Shown here in pieces: positions 50,406 through 58,110 of a DNA stretch of 64,000 bases. Within the stretch, counting starts at the first letter, position 1, and each line of letters opens with the position of its first letter. Below the pieces are notes generated by a model. That model did no database searches. It saw only the letters and a program-made list of their open reading frames with translations, and had not been told where the DNA came from. This DNA is from Nymphaea colorata (taxonomy: Eukaryota; Streptophyta; Magnoliopsida; Nymphaeales; Nymphaeaceae). The translations under genes were made by a program, and so were the position numbers. The DNA is taken from the NCBI RefSeq assembly GCF_008831285.2, contig NC_045142.1:14263354-14327353 (forward strand), written 5' to 3'.

Positions 50406-50851
50406 GTACTCCTAATGTGTGTGTGAATATCTACATATTTTTATAAATTTTTAAATGTTTTGGTCCTGTAGCTTGTTATAACTGCTGGTGAGGATTGTAC
50501 TTGTCGCATTTGGGGCATAGATGGAGGTCATCTTCTTACACTAAAAGAACATGCGTAAGTTTTGACTGCTGTATAGTTACAATATCCTTCTCACTGAATA
50601 TGTTATAGGTCATGGAGTTTTTTTGTTTGACACAGGGGGAGAGGTATCTGGCGATGTTTGTATGATCCAACTTTTTCTCTTCTTATCACTGCTGGCTTTG
50701 ACTCTGCAATCAAAGTGCACCCTTTGGCAGCATCATTAACTCGTCCTGTCTGTCAATCTAGTGTTGATGGAACAATGTCCTCCAGAACGGAAGTACTTGA
50801 TCTTTTCATTCCTAGCACCTCACATGAAGGTGGTGTTAGAGGGATGAATAG
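32201..50851 (+). CDS. WDR6: WDR6/Trm734-like WD40 protein, 5' third of the gene (8 exons; frameshift in exon 5)
   Basis: Eight exons give about 420 codons: 32201-32318, 34536-34831, 34991-35111, 38198-38280, 38671-38884, 39002-39128, 50472-50554, 50636-50851. All introns are GT-AG and phases match. The product shows WD40 repeat pieces: GDISALCLLHVP, ILAG/TGSQILLYD, VRVHGI, AVFGEKSVKLFHL, LAIGLSDNSIHLWDV, GHEGSIFRITWSSDGSKLMSVSDDR, ARIW, VLFGHSARIWDCH, ITAGEDCTCRIWGIDGG and GRGIWRCLYDP..LLITAGFDSAIKVH. I recognise the plant homologues of WDR6, roughly 1,300 residues from memory. In yeast and mammals Trm734/WDR6 is the WD40 partner that directs Trm7/FTSJ1 to 2'-O-methylate tRNA position 34; the role in this plant is inferred. 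Start: ATG 32201 (A at -3, G at +4; reads MAEEK) preferred over the adjacent ATG 32198. Exon 5 has a one-base frameshift. The remaining two thirds lie beyond the window, past a copia nest. Confidence 0.85.
32319..34535. other. Intron 1 (2.2 kb)
   Basis: AT-rich with short frames on both strands. None has a domain, and no identifiable element was found. Confidence 0.7.
34536..34831 (+). CDS. WDR6-like exon 2
   Basis: Acceptor CATGCAG|GAACTGG, donor TTGAAG|GTACTA, ends in phase 0. Encodes TGSQILLYDVGKSKILNLFN through WVMDVCLLK, open throughout. Confidence 0.88.
34991..35111 (+). CDS. WDR6-like exon 3
   Basis: Acceptor TTTCACAG|GTTGATG, donor TCTCCTG|GTATGA, ends in phase 1. Encodes a WD repeat with NLAIGLSDNSIHLWDVCGAK. 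Intron 2 before it is only 159 bp. Confidence 0.88.
36134..36563 (+). pseudogene. Decayed Ty1/copia reverse transcriptase remnant and 3' purine tract
   Basis: Plus-strand frames give FQMDVKSAFLN (about 36,158-36,205), pieces of the LRKVLYRLK region, then ILLYVGDMLTTSSD (about 36,390). The copia catalytic box YVDD appears as YVGD, so the second aspartate-pair residue is lost. RNase H is absent. A purine tract (AAGAGGGGGGCAGGG, 36,549-36,563) runs straight into TGTTAAAATATATG, the layout of a polypurine tract next to a 3' LTR. Stops and shifts show an old insertion. The orientation is the same as the host gene. Confidence 0.6.
36564..36680 (+). repeat. Possible start of a 3' LTR belonging to the intron-3 copia remnant
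   Basis: TGTTAAAATATATGTAAAAT follows the purine tract directly. The end of the LTR was not found, and later insertions obscure it. Confidence 0.3.
36909..37303. mobile_element. hAT-type MITE with 8-bp target duplication GTTGAAAC
   Basis: GTTGAAAC at 36,909-36,916 and 37,296-37,303 flanks a 379-bp body. Ends: CTTAGTCATAGGAAAC on the left, CATAGTCACAAATAAC on the right read in reverse. The interior is rich in 'aaaaatgcgtttttt'-like inverted words and ends with 'cctgtattatacccgagaaaaacctc'. The same element recurs at 48,242-49,158. Confidence 0.7.
38198..38280 (+). CDS. WDR6-like exon 4
   Basis: Acceptor TTTTGCAG|AGAAATG, donor AATGAG|GTGATT, ends in phase 0. Encodes KCLLYSMRFWGDNLKHLHIA then SGTIYNE. 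Confidence 0.82.
38671..38884 (+). CDS. WDR6-like exon 5, with single-base frameshift
   Basis: Acceptor GGTTTTATAG|ATCCTC, donor GACCGTAG|GTATAG. In phase with exon 4 it begins ILVWTIASQKELPTILEG, which fits the family's NE-I-I-V-W join. The rest (GDNLKPVQCKYFKFQGLEY.. GHEGSIFRITWSSDGSKLMS) is in another frame. The shift falls at the G5 run 38,721-38,725 and equals one missing G. Either the gene is damaged or the homopolymer was miscounted. No small intron fits the interval. Confidence 0.75.
39002..39128 (+). CDS. WDR6-like exon 6
   Basis: Acceptor GATGCAG|TGCCCG completes S-A-R-I-W with exon 5. Donor GAATCA|GTGAGT. Encodes ARIWSLCVDNSGHLQ then VLFGHSARIWDCHMSES. Confidence 0.85.
40086..41371. 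mobile_element. 1.27-kb hAT-like non-autonomous element with 8-bp duplication CCAATATG
   Basis: CCAATATG at 40,086-40,093 and 41,364-41,371 brackets 40,094-41,363. Ends: CTATGTCACATGAGTGCGGGTAC on the left; CTACGTGACACGGGTAC on the right read in reverse. Subterminal 'gggtacg' words repeat in both directions. No transposase is seen. On the minus strand the interior looks like a captured gene fragment: a locally GC-rich stretch (41,090-41,180) followed by a GCAT|GTAAGTG donor-like site, an intron-like T-rich stretch, and an open frame ending in ..VSNYSTVIYDSKSEL at about 40,725. Confidence 0.65.
40725..41180 (-). pseudogene. Possible captured gene fragment inside the hAT-like element, product unknown
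   Basis: Minus strand: a GC-rich exon-like piece (MVSGDDDDRRPTATSSGVLR) ends at a plausible donor (CAT|GTAAGT, about 41,085). After about 130 bases of T-rich sequence comes a 71-codon frame with NAMDDGFSRLYF, LPYNRQGQSALESICSHQGS and a clean stop. I do not recognise the family. Composition differs from the flanking DNA, which favours capture. A chance frame remains possible. Confidence 0.3.
42332..42568 (-). repeat. Copia A 3' LTR
   Basis: 237 bp, TG..CA, aligned throughout with 47,381-47,604. Confidence 0.92.
42569..42581 (-). other. Copia A polypurine tract
   Basis: TTGAGGGGGAG on the minus strand, immediately before the 3' LTR. It would prime plus-strand DNA synthesis. Confidence 0.85.
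42650..43160 (-). pseudogene. Copia A RNase H region
   Basis: Contains RKVHWDAAMLLLKFLK, IDAYYDADYAS, FVGGNLVSWRSKKQVVVARY and SAESEYQAMAQ, the copia RNase H pattern (D-A-D-x-A, W-x-S-K-K-Q, S-x-A-E-x-E-Y). Stops follow before the PPT. Confidence 0.8.
43282..43355. repeat. 37-bp tandem duplication in copia A pol
   Basis: AGTGAATACAAGAATCCATA and the following 17 bases repeat at offset 37 with one difference. It duplicates the codons of the PAYIPMDSCIH segment and shifts the frame (37 is not a multiple of 3). Confidence 0.9.
43317..44231 (-). pseudogene. Copia A reverse transcriptase
   Basis: A 304-codon open stretch: W-V-F-T-I-K-Y near the start, RYKARLVAKGYTQTYGIDF, YQLDVKNVFLYGNLSEVVYM, LKKAIYDLKQSSKAWF, and the catalytic YVDD at 43,551-43,562 followed by DLGSLCYLLGIEVARS. 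The motifs and their spacing are those of Ty1/copia RT. The catalytic residues survive, but flanking domains are frameshifted. Confidence 0.9.
44300..45490 (-). pseudogene. Copia A GAG-pre-integrase and integrase region
   Basis: Fragments in several frames: ACVFQDLSTGRKI, HLRLGHPSFPKL, CEACRLDKHSRT, FDLVHVDVWGPS, then FLGDAIFTACYLINRMSSSS and YVFVGYSRNQKGHRC. The zinc-binding HHCC and core motifs are recognisable, but stops and shifts break the region in at least four places. Confidence 0.75.
45620..45878 (-). pseudogene. Copia A protease region
   Basis: CWIIDSGASKYFC with the aspartic-protease triad D-S-G at about 45,681-45,689. The next segment is frameshifted after a short local repeat of 'aatactagtatttctacaa'. 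Confidence 0.8.
45880..46780 (-). pseudogene. Copia A gag with CCHC zinc knuckle, frameshifted
   Basis: Starts with the SFGSTIKLDGSNYD segment, runs through VGHGKKYILVEEEP, LTEYFTKLKFTYEKM and AKAQILTRSNFLDLDEAFNR, and ends with the nucleocapsid knuckle CTYCGRLGHLEDRC (C-X2-C-X4-H-X4-C) near 45,960-46,000. A few residues are missing after GSNYD compared with element B, and a 32-bp duplication at 46,407-46,470 shifts the frame. Confidence 0.82.
46407..46470. repeat. 32-bp tandem duplication in copia A gag
   Basis: TTTTGCTGTTGTTTTTGTCC and following bases repeat at offset 32 with a few changes. It doubles the YSQDKN.SKI codons and throws gag out of frame. Confidence 0.8.
46781..47368 (-). other. 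Copia A 5' leader
   Basis: Untranslated leader between the primer site and gag. The ACATGT-loop hairpin of elements B, C and D is not found here. Confidence 0.6.
47369..47380 (-). other. Copia A primer-binding site
   Basis: TGGTATCAGAGC on the minus strand directly after the 5' LTR. It is complementary to the 3' part used from initiator tRNA-Met in many plant copia elements. Confidence 0.92.
47381..47604 (-). repeat. Copia A 5' LTR
   Basis: 224 bp, pairs with 42,332-42,568. Flanked outside by the ACTGA duplication. Confidence 0.92.
48242..49158. mobile_element. Cluster of three hAT MITEs (inverted pair plus partial copy)
   Basis: Unit 1 (48,242-48,647, reversed) runs from CATAGTCACAAAT to GTGACTGTG. 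Unit 2 (48,651-49,029, forward) runs from CATAGTCACAGAAAAT to ACGACTAG. Unit 3 (about 49,036-49,158) is a truncated right end finishing in TGACTATG. All share the 36,917-37,295 family interior (TTTTAAAATTTTAAAAA.TT, 'accgtatttt', 'ctgagaaaacct'). Units 1 and 2 are separated by only three bases, AAT. Confidence 0.65.
49948..50120 (+). pseudogene. Decayed duplicate of WDR6-like exon 7, copy 1
   Basis: 'aactgctggtaaggattgca' parallels exon 7 'aactgctggtgaggattgta', continues through 'gcatttgtggcacagatgga', and then into the donor and intron 7 sequence ('tgtgagttttgact'). Codons read TAGKDCTCCICGTDGDHHLT against TAGEDCTCRIWGIDGGHLLT. The donor is altered and the W of the WD repeat is lost. Confidence 0.75.
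50141..50330 (+). pseudogene. Decayed duplicate of WDR6-like exon 7, copy 2
   Basis: 'ggttgttccgtagcttgttt' mirrors the true acceptor 'tggtcctgtagcttgtta'. Then 'tcctgcatttgcatcgtgga' and 'aatcttacaccaaagtagca' follow the exon, and 'attgactgccatatagttac' follows intron 7. It has an internal stop and a degraded donor. The sequence after it (caaatactgaaaatacatta) matches that after copy 1, so the unit of duplication includes flanking intron. Confidence 0.75.
50360..50402. repeat. (TA)n microsatellite
   Basis: About 20 TA units in intron 6, between exon-7 copy 2 and the true exon 7. Confidence 0.95.
50472..50554 (+). CDS. WDR6-like exon 7
   Basis: Acceptor GTCCTGTAG|CTTGTT, donor CATGC|GTAAGT, ends in phase 2. 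Encodes LVITAGEDCTCRIWGIDGGH then LLTLKEHA, a full WD-repeat blade segment. Confidence 0.88.
50636..50851 (+). CDS. WDR6-like exon 8
   Basis: Acceptor TTTGACACAG|GGGGAG, donor GAATAG|GTGAGT, ends in phase 2. Encodes GRGIWRCLYDPTFSLLITAG, FDSAIKVHPLAAS and a linker. It is open and follows an 81-bp intron. Confidence 0.85.
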
Positions 50852-52639
50852 GTGAGTGATGTTAGGCTTTTGCTTGAAGTCCTCCATTTGCTTAATGTTG
50901 TACTGGGAATAGTTTTATATTTTGAATCAGGTGCTCTTTTTCATACTAGGTATATAACATGCTCATGGAAATAGAAAAAGATGGTGACAGAAAGCTAGCA
51001 CACATACATATATATGTATATATGATTCTTTAAAAAAGTAATTGTTAAATATATTAGACTTTTTTTTTAGTGTCATTTAACATTTTAAGAAGTACTTTGT
51101 TTTTTTATTAATGTTTTCATGAGAGTTATTAGTATCAAGCTTAAATTTTGATAATTTTCTTTATTTTGAGTTGTAAGATCTTCCTTAGAAAAGCAAGTTC
51201 CATGTTTAATACACAACAAAAGCTTAGCCAATAGTAACCCGAAAGTGATGTTTGTGACCTTCAGAAACACACATTTCAAAAATATCAGTTGTATGAAGGT
51301 GTACAAGAAGGTGTTGGTGGACAAGTGTGTTTAAGTCTAGAGAAACAAGGGTTTGGTCAAGGCATGTCAGGCTGCAGGCAGCACCAAATCCAAGGTGGAA
51401 GGTTATGGTAGGCCAGTCACTGAGGCATGTGACGTCTCGTGGTTGTCACAAAGCCAGTGGAAGTTCATGGTAGACCAATTCCTGAGGCCTGTGATGTCTT
51501 GTGGTTGTCACAAGCCGAGATCACAGATGTCAAAGAGCAGAGAAAAGGAAGGATGGAGTGGGCACTAGGCCGGACCTCAAAGAGAGCCATAGAAGATTGC
51601 AGCACCTTTGGTTGCTGAGTTGCTGACCACAAGAGAGCTCGACAAGCCATGGCCAGTGGTTGCTGAGTTGCCTTGCATTGGGGAGTGTCTTCAAAAGTTG
51701 AGCAGGGGTCACTGAGGTGTTAGGAATTTTCAAGAGCAAAACAGAATACTAATTCGTTAAATCAAAATGAAGATGATGCTCAAAAGGTCTATAATCAAAT
51801 ACAAATCAAAGGACATAATTTCTAATGAAAGTGGAAAGTATGTCATGCTGGGGTGAGAACGCTGGTGGCATCTGCTGCTCATGCAGCAAATGTTGATGTT
51901 GAGGCAGCTTGCCTTTACGTGAGGTGGCACGTTCTCAGGTTGGCAGGTGAGTGTTTGCTCGACGAAGTAGCTCTCACCTGCCCTCAATGTTGAAAGTGTT
52001 GGCCAGGGGTGCTCCCTCCCCAGCATGCTGTTGATGGAAGTGGAATCTTGTCGGTTATGGTGTTATCATGTGAAATGTAGGTAAGCGACACTATTTTATG
52101 TTAAAATACATTACAATGATGTTTTTGGTGCAGTTCCAATGAAAACAAGCACACCAAATTTAAATTTATAATCAATCTCCAGAAAAGTGGTGAATACAGG
52201 TTGATCGACAAGTCGACAATTGAAATAGAAAGGATATGGACAAAAGATGCTTTTATTTAAATAAAACAACAATTTCTTAAAATTAATTTTCACGGAAAAA
52301 TAAAATAAATACAAGAAAAATAACTAAAATCTAGTTTGCCCAAGGATTTGTAACGGTTCAATATGCTTCTTTGCTCTGGTCTGCGTGTGTACTGCAATGA
52401 AGTCCACCTTGGAAGCCTCCATATATGCACTTTATACTGAAATTTAGAAAGATAGAAATACAAGACACGGCTCCCTATATCTTGTCTTCACGAATTTTTT
52501 TTTAAATCTAAAGTAATTCCTATATACTATGCGCATGTAAGTCTTGTTTGAATATAGTTATTAATGGGTTAGGTAGTTTTATGGTTTTTTTCTCTCTTTC
52601 TCGACCTCATCCCTTCTTTCACCTTGGTCTCACGCAACA
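50852..52639. other. Start of intron 8; mostly unassigned, with one 62-bp tandem repeat
   Basis: No further WDR6-like exon is visible. TGGAAGGTTATGGTAGGCCA and following bases repeat at 51,396 and 51,458 (two diverged 62-bp units). The end of this stretch should be the 5' LTR of element D, which ends CGCAACA at 52,639. Its left edge was not found. Confidence 0.5.
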
Positions 52640-52651
52640 TGGTATTAGAGC
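52640..52651 (+). other. Element D primer-binding site
   Basis: TGGTATTAGAGC after ..CACGCAACA. One mismatch to the initiator tRNA-Met primer site used by A, B and C. Confidence 0.75.
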
Positions 52652-52804
52652 TGATCCTTCCTGGATCTGCCTAAAGCCAGCTACATCTCCTCCTTTCATC
52701 TCTCGTCTTTCACCTCCTCCTCCTCCTCTTCATCTCTAGTCTCTTGCTCAGATTTGTTCGTGAGTAGCAGTTTGCCCTAAGGTGCTGTAACGTGTGGTAC
52801 ATCA

Positions 52805-52850
52805 GGGATCTAATCACTACTGAACATGTCACGGTAGTGATTAGATGCCC
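52805..52850 (+). ncRNA. DIS-like leader hairpin of element D
   Basis: Stem ATCTAATCACTAC (52,808-52,820) pairs perfectly with GTAGTGATTAGAT (52,834-52,846). AGGG below pairs with CCCT across one bulged G. The 13-nt loop TGAACATGTCACG carries the palindrome ACATGT (52,824-52,829). It lies about 153 nt after the primer site. Elements B and C have the same shape with different stem bases. Confidence 0.65.
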
Positions 52851-53246
52851 TAGATCTGGTCATTGCAGAGCCTGAAGATCGTCGGTGATGTGAAGATCAT
52901 CTTCAGAGTTGGGTGTGATGGTGATGTTACTGTATGAATGTTGCTGGAGTCAGGGTAGACTTCTATAATTTTTTCTTGATTTGGTAGTTCGTGGATGCTA
53001 GGAGACAATTATCTACTGATGCAGCATTGTCAGAGGCATTAAAACTAGTCTTAGTTGGAGGTGACAGCACAAGTGGTCGTGGATTAGAAGATTCATGAGT
53101 AAGGATTTTTTTCGTGGATTAGTTGTGGTGTGGCTGTTAGCAAGCAGACAGCAGTATGCTGTGAAGGTATTTATATATATATTTTTTTGGAAGAGTGCTG
53201 CTCATCTTATGGTCTACATGTGTATGTGTGTATATATATATATATA

Positions 53247-53437
53247 CGATCAGAGAGAGAGAGAGAAGCCAAAAGATTGTCATTAACGTAACCCTAATTT
53301 CAGATTTAAAGAGATTAGGGCTGACGATACAATATTTACAATATGAGCTCAAGCAACATTAGATAATATTAAAAGACCTACACTCTAACTTTTTAATATT
53401 GCAGAAACCCTCTAATCGTCGTTTAGTGTATCTAACA
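53247..53437 (-). repeat. Copia B 3' LTR (truncated, divergent)
   Basis: Shares 'acgtaaccctaa', 'agagattaggg', 'cag aaacc ctctaatc' and the TAACA end with 58,485-58,712, but lacks its TGTTCACTATGGG start and differs widely between these words. The following purine tract is also degraded (CTTGACCGAGAG in place of CTTGAGGGGGAG). Confidence 0.7.
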
Positions 53438-53559
53438 CTCTCGGTCAAGCTGGAGCATATATATCAATCATGCTCAGTTTGTTACAACCTCTTAGGAAAT
53501 CGCCTATGGGGAGAGCCTTGGTAAAAATATCAGCAGCCTGATCTTTTAAGGAGACATGA

Positions 53560-54110
53560 ACAGTGCTGATAACACCTTCTTAGACTAAGTCCCTAACATA
53601 GTGACAATCCACTTCAATGTCTTTCGTCTTTTCATGGAAGACATGGAAGACAGGGTTGTTTGCCATATAGGTTGCTGCCCTGTTATCACAATATATCTTC
53701 ATTGGGAGATTCACTGAAATGCCCAAATATAGAAGCACTGATCTGATTCATGACATCTCAGCTGTAGTTTGAGCCATAGCCCTATATTCTGGCTCAGCAC
53801 TAGATGGAGCCACCACATTCTGCTTCTTGCTCCTCCATGAAATAAGATTGCCTCCCACAAAGACACAAAAACTTGTAGTAGACTTCATGTCATCTACATA
53901 CTCTGCATAATCAGCATCACTATAAGCTTCTATATCAACACATTCTCTCTTTTTGAACCATAACCCCTTGTCTAGAGCCGATTTTAAGTATCTGACCACC
54001 ATTAGAGTAGTTTCCCAATGAACCTTTCGGGGTTTTTCCATGAATTGACTTAGCTTATTTACAGTAAAACTAATGTCCCCTATCAGAGATTTGTAAGATC
54101 TAGAGTCAAA
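53560..54110 (-). pseudogene. Copia B RNase H region
   Basis: NKLSQFMEKPRKVHWETTLM, IEAYSDADYAEYVDDMKSTT, FVGGNLISWRSKKQNVVAPS and EPEYRAMAQT. The serine-alanine-glutamate-serine-glutamate-tyrosine box of the family is partly altered (SAEPEYRA). Confidence 0.8.
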
Positions 54111-54139
54111 ATACTCTGATTCATCATGATGAATATGAA

Positions 54140-54900
54140 TGCGAGGATTCATAGGAAGTGTGGCAGGATTAGCTCCCAATAAGTCTGTCTTCTGCAGAAG
54201 ATCAAAAACATATTTTCTTTGGGACACTACAACCCCTTTACTACTACAAGCCACCTCAATACCAAGAAAATAATGGAGTTGACCAAGGTCTTTTGTGACA
54301 AAGTGTTTCTATAGAAACTCCTTTGTTTGAGCTATCCTTTGATTACTTTCCCTGGTGAAAACAATATCATCAACATATGCAATCAATATCATTATACTAG
54401 ATGTAGCTCGCTTGATAAACAACGAGTGATCAAGCTGGGATCTTCGAAATCCGCACTTAGATACAATCTCAGTTAGCTTATGGAACAATGCACGGGGACT
54501 CTGTTTAAGTCTATAAATAGCCTTTTTCAGTTTGCATACCTTGGAGCACTCCCCCTGTCGCTCAAAACCCAGGTGGTTGCTGCATGTAGACGGTTTCAGA
54601 GAGATCTCCATATAAAAAAGTTTTTTTCACATTTAGCTGAAATAGATGCCATTCTTACTGGACAACGAGAGATATAATAATAGTGCCCAACCGAGCCATA
54701 AGCGAAAAAGTCTCATCGAATAGTGCCCAACGGAGCCATAAGCGAAAAAGTCTCAAAGAAGTCCACTCCATACGTCTGTGTATATCCTTTAGCGCCAAGA
54801 CGTGCTTTAAACCGTTCAGCTGAACCATCCAAATGATACTTGATGGTGAATACCCATTTGGAGCCAACCACGTCGCAGTGCATCAGGGGATCCTCCAAGT
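54140..54900 (-). pseudogene. Copia B reverse transcriptase
   Basis: SKWVFTIKYHLDGSAERFKA, YTQTYGVDFFETFS, LKKAIYRLKQSPRALFHKL, catalytic YVDD at 54,366-54,377, and RKYVFDLLQKTDLLGANPAT. A 40-bp tandem duplication (54,681-54,760) and other shifts split it into three frames. Confidence 0.87.
54681..54760. repeat. 40-bp tandem duplication in copia B RT
   Basis: TAGTGCCCAACCGAGCCATA and the next 20 bases repeat at offset 40 with few differences, doubling the ETFSLMA.LGTI codons out of frame. Confidence 0.92.
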
Positions 54901-55369
54901 CCCAAGTTTCTTGAGAGATAAGAGCATCCATTTCCTCCTGCATGGCTTGTCTCCATCGTGAATCTAACAGGGCTTGATGGTGAGAAGATGAGATAATGTG
55001 ACTAGACATAGCTCGATCAAGCTGCACCAAACTTGTACTCAGATAGTCAGTAGAGACAAAATTACAAATCATATGTAGTGTGCACTGTCGATTGCCCTTG
55101 CGAATAGCAATAAGGAGATCATCTGCGGAGTAGTCATCATTTATACCTGAGTTAGTGCTACCAGTGGAGCTTACCTCTTGAGAAGGCACTGGTGGGCGGT
55201 TGAGAGAGGGACTGATGTGACAATGAGTGTAGACTAATGGAGGATCAAGGAAGCGATCAAGTGACATAGGTTGAGAAGGAGGAATAGGAAGAGGAACAGA
55301 CACAGGCATTTGAGACGTAGGAGGACCTGAAGAGGAAAAATAAGGATGAGACTCCAAGAATGTAACATC

Positions 55370-56290
55370 CGCACTAACAATCTCTTTCTTGGTATCCTTT
55401 TTGATTGCTAGAGTATCCAATAAATACACATTTGATGGCTTGGGTAGCAAGTTTGTTTTTGTCTGGGCCAAGGATGTGTGCAAAGCAAGTGCGTACAAAT
55501 ACATTGGGAGGTATATGAAATAATGGTCGATCTGGATGTAAAATTTGAATGGGAATACGTTCTTGGATGGCCGACGAAGGTAATCTGTTATGAGATAGCA
55601 TGCGGTAAGAATAACATCACCCCAAAAGTAGGTAGACATGTGAGAATGCAGCATGAGGGTGCAGACCACATTTAGGAGTTGCCGATGTTTGCGTTCGACA
55701 GCACCATTTTGTTGAGATGTGTGAGGGCATATGAGTGTGTAACATGAGGGTACGAGCCACATTTAGAAGCTGGCGATGTTTATGTTCCGCGACACCATTT
55801 TGTTGAGATGTGTGAGGACATGTATATTGTGGTCGAATCCCATGATCGGCATAAAATTGAAGTAGAACAGAAGATTTAAATTCGAGAGCATTATCAGTGC
55901 GAATATTTTTGACAATGGATTCAAACTGAGTTTTTATTTGCTTGATAAATCTCTGAAGAATACAAATGACTTCAGACCTTTCCGTAACAAAAATACCCAA
56001 CTGACTCTGGTAAAGTCATCAACCAAAACAAGGTAATACTAGAAACGTGAACGAAAATAAACCCGACTTGGACCCCAAACATCAACATGAAGTAGATCAA
56101 AAGGACTCTGACTAGATGGACTCTGACTCGAGGGAAAACTACTACGTGTATGCTTGCCTAACTGGCATGCTTCACATAGGAAAGACTCTGATGCCGGAAT
56201 ATCTGGAAACATGCGACGAAGTTTGGACACAGAGAGATGACCCAGTCTGAGATGCCACTGCAAAGGAGTTGGCTTCGATGTGAATGATGA
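55370..56290 (-). pseudogene. Copia B GAG-pre-integrase and integrase
   Basis: LQWHLRLGHLSVSKLRRMFP, CEACQLGKHTRSSFPSSQSP (H-H-C-C zinc site), FDLLHVDVWGPSRV, TDNALEFKSSVLLQFYADHG and HTSQQNGVAEHKHRQLLNVA with the core D and E residues. A 91-bp tandem duplication (55,637-55,819) repeats the SQQNG..ERKHRQLLN part. Confidence 0.85.
55637..55819. repeat. 91-bp tandem duplication in copia B integrase
   Basis: Two diverged units, each containing CATTTAG(G/A)AG, 'cgatgttt' and 'caccattttgttgagatgtg', offset by 91 bp. Confidence 0.85.
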
Positions 56291-56399
56291 TGCAACAACA
56301 TTGACTGGGGTACAGAGAAAGTAGAGCCCCTCTCGTTCATGGCCACCACCAATCGCCTTCCCTGTTTGTAAGTCCGAAAAAGAACATGAACGAGGATAA

Positions 56400-56700
56400 A
56401 AAATGACTCTACACTATAAGTCTCTAGCCAATTGCTTAACAGATAACAGATTAACAAGAAATTTAGGAGCATATAGCACATGGGTAATGGTGCCCAAAGA
56501 TGTGAGGTAGATATCCCCGCTGCCCACAATAGGTGGCAATTTGCCATCAGCCAAACTGACGTGTTGTGGTAGTGAACCTGGTTAATGATAGAAACATATG
56601 TGGCTGATTACAACAATGCCTGGAAGCTCCTGAGTCGATCATCCATACCATACCTGGGTCAGTGGTAGTGGCACCAACAGTGAAAGCCGACTCTACTGCA
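56400..56700 (-). pseudogene. Copia B protease region
   Basis: ESAFTVGATTTDPGMVWMID then SGASRHCCNQPH, with the D-S-G active site at about 56,635, followed by frameshifted sequence. Confidence 0.82.
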
Positions 56701-56889
56701 GCAGTGCTGGTAGATGCAGGGGAGGACCTCTGAGCAAGAACTAGATCATATTCCTCCTTAAGTTGAGAGAGTATGATGGAGCAGAGGTAGGGGACTCAAC
56801 CATAGAAGCTGTAGCCTGTGAGGAAGGTGCGTTAGTCGAAGAAAACCCCTTTCCTATAATGGTTCTCCCTCCACCATGCCTTACCCAAC

Positions 56890-57708
56890 AGAACGAAGAT
56901 GAGGATGTTTGTCCCAACATCGGTCCTCTAAATGACCCAGCTTGCCACAACAAGAGCACTAAAATCTGCCACGTCCTGTACCACGACTTGTGCTACATCC
57001 TCTCGTGCCAGTAAAAAAACTATGACCCCTTCCTCCTGATATCACAAGTGCGGAGACTAGTGTGTCATGCGTAGGCTGAGAAAGAGTGACAGCAAGACGA
57101 CTCAACATATTATATGTGTCCGCTAATTTTGGAAGATCACTACATGTGAGGATTTGAGACTTTGCCACATAGTACTCTGAAGATAACCCAGATAGAGACT
57201 TTGCCACCATACCAGTTTCAAAATGAGATGCATAACAGTGCTTGCACGGTGGACAAAGAGCTTTTAACCGCTCATATGCAGCAGTCAGCGTAGCAAAATA
57301 TTGTGATAGGTCTTGATCACCTTGCCGTATGTTACAAAGTTCTTCTTCCAACTGCAAGATCTTAATAACATTAGTAGCATGTGAATATGTCTTCTTTAGG
57401 AAAGACCACATATCTCTAGCTTTGGTGTAGTATGCAAACGTTGGAGCGATACGGGACTCTATACTGTTCATGATCCATGACATCAGAATCTTATTATCTT
57501 CATCCCAAGTAGCATATATTCCTTTTTTGTCAAGAGGTTCATCTTCTTCAAGAATATATTTCTTCCTATGACCAGCCACCGACATCATAAATACCCTCGA
57601 CCAAATTTCATAATTTGAACCATCAAGTTTGATTGTGCTTCCATAGGAGAAGGACTTACCCGCCATCTTATATTCATTAGGCCCTTCTGACCTGCTGCTG
57701 TCAGCCAT
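56890..57708 (-). pseudogene. Copia B gag with CCHC zinc knuckle
   Basis: Starts MADSSRSEGPNEYKMAGKSF at 57,708; the upstream 20 open codons lack family likeness. Open for about 250 codons through IKLDGSNYEIWSRVFMMSVA, ILEEDEP, LMSWIMNSI and LSQYFATLTAAYERL to a GRGRGRF-like basic end. One stop (about 56,955) precedes the knuckle CSCCGKLGHLEDRC (C-X2-C-X4-H-X4-C). It is the best-preserved gag in the window. Confidence 0.87.
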
Positions 57709-58110
57709 AGTAAAATTATAGAATACGTGGATCACAGCCAAAAAGGAAATGCAGCAAGATGAACACAACTAGACGTGCAACAATATGAACACAACCAGAG
57801 AATAGCAGGCTAGTTTCAGGCGTAGATAACTACTGTCAGATGTAGATATCAAGCAGCAATATTAGATATAGATATTAGGCAGCAAGCATACATAGGTTGG
57901 AGGACAGCTCCACTCAACGTCAACTATGCTGGAAAACGAGGCAAACTGAAACTAATCTTGACTCCAACGATGCTGCCCAAAAAAAAATCTGAAACCAGTC
58001 TACACCACTTGACTTCAACGATGTTCCCCCTCCATATGATTTCAACGCTGCCAATAAAACATACCTCTAAATGTGAAGATCCACAAGGCAGCACCCAACC
58101 AAGCAGATCA

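Larger units (their letters stand above)
39129..50471. other. Intron 6 (11.3 kb), built up by transposable elements
   Basis: Contains the 1.27-kb hAT-like element (40,094-41,363), copia element A (42,332-47,604), a cluster of hAT MITEs (48,242-49,158) and two decayed copies of exon 7 (about 49,948-50,120 and 50,141-50,330). 39,129-40,085 and 47,610-48,240 show nothing specific beyond pyrimidine-rich stretches. It is assigned as an intron because exon 6 ends and exon 7 begins in matching phase with conserved family sequence. Confidence 0.75.
52640..53246 (+). mobile_element. Copia element D, first segment: primer site and 5' leader
   Basis: Plus-strand TGGTATTAGAGC (52,640-52,651) directly follows an LTR-like CA end and differs at one base from the standard TGGTATCAGAGC. 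The leader holds the conserved hairpin (52,805-52,850) and ends in a TA tract where element B is inserted. D resumes at 58,713 in the remainder of the TA tract and reaches its gag start. Confidence 0.7.

Noticed and set aside
53170-53270. Possible TATA promoter in the TATATATATA stretch
   Set aside because: It is a microsatellite at the insertion point of element B, with no initiator or downstream gene.
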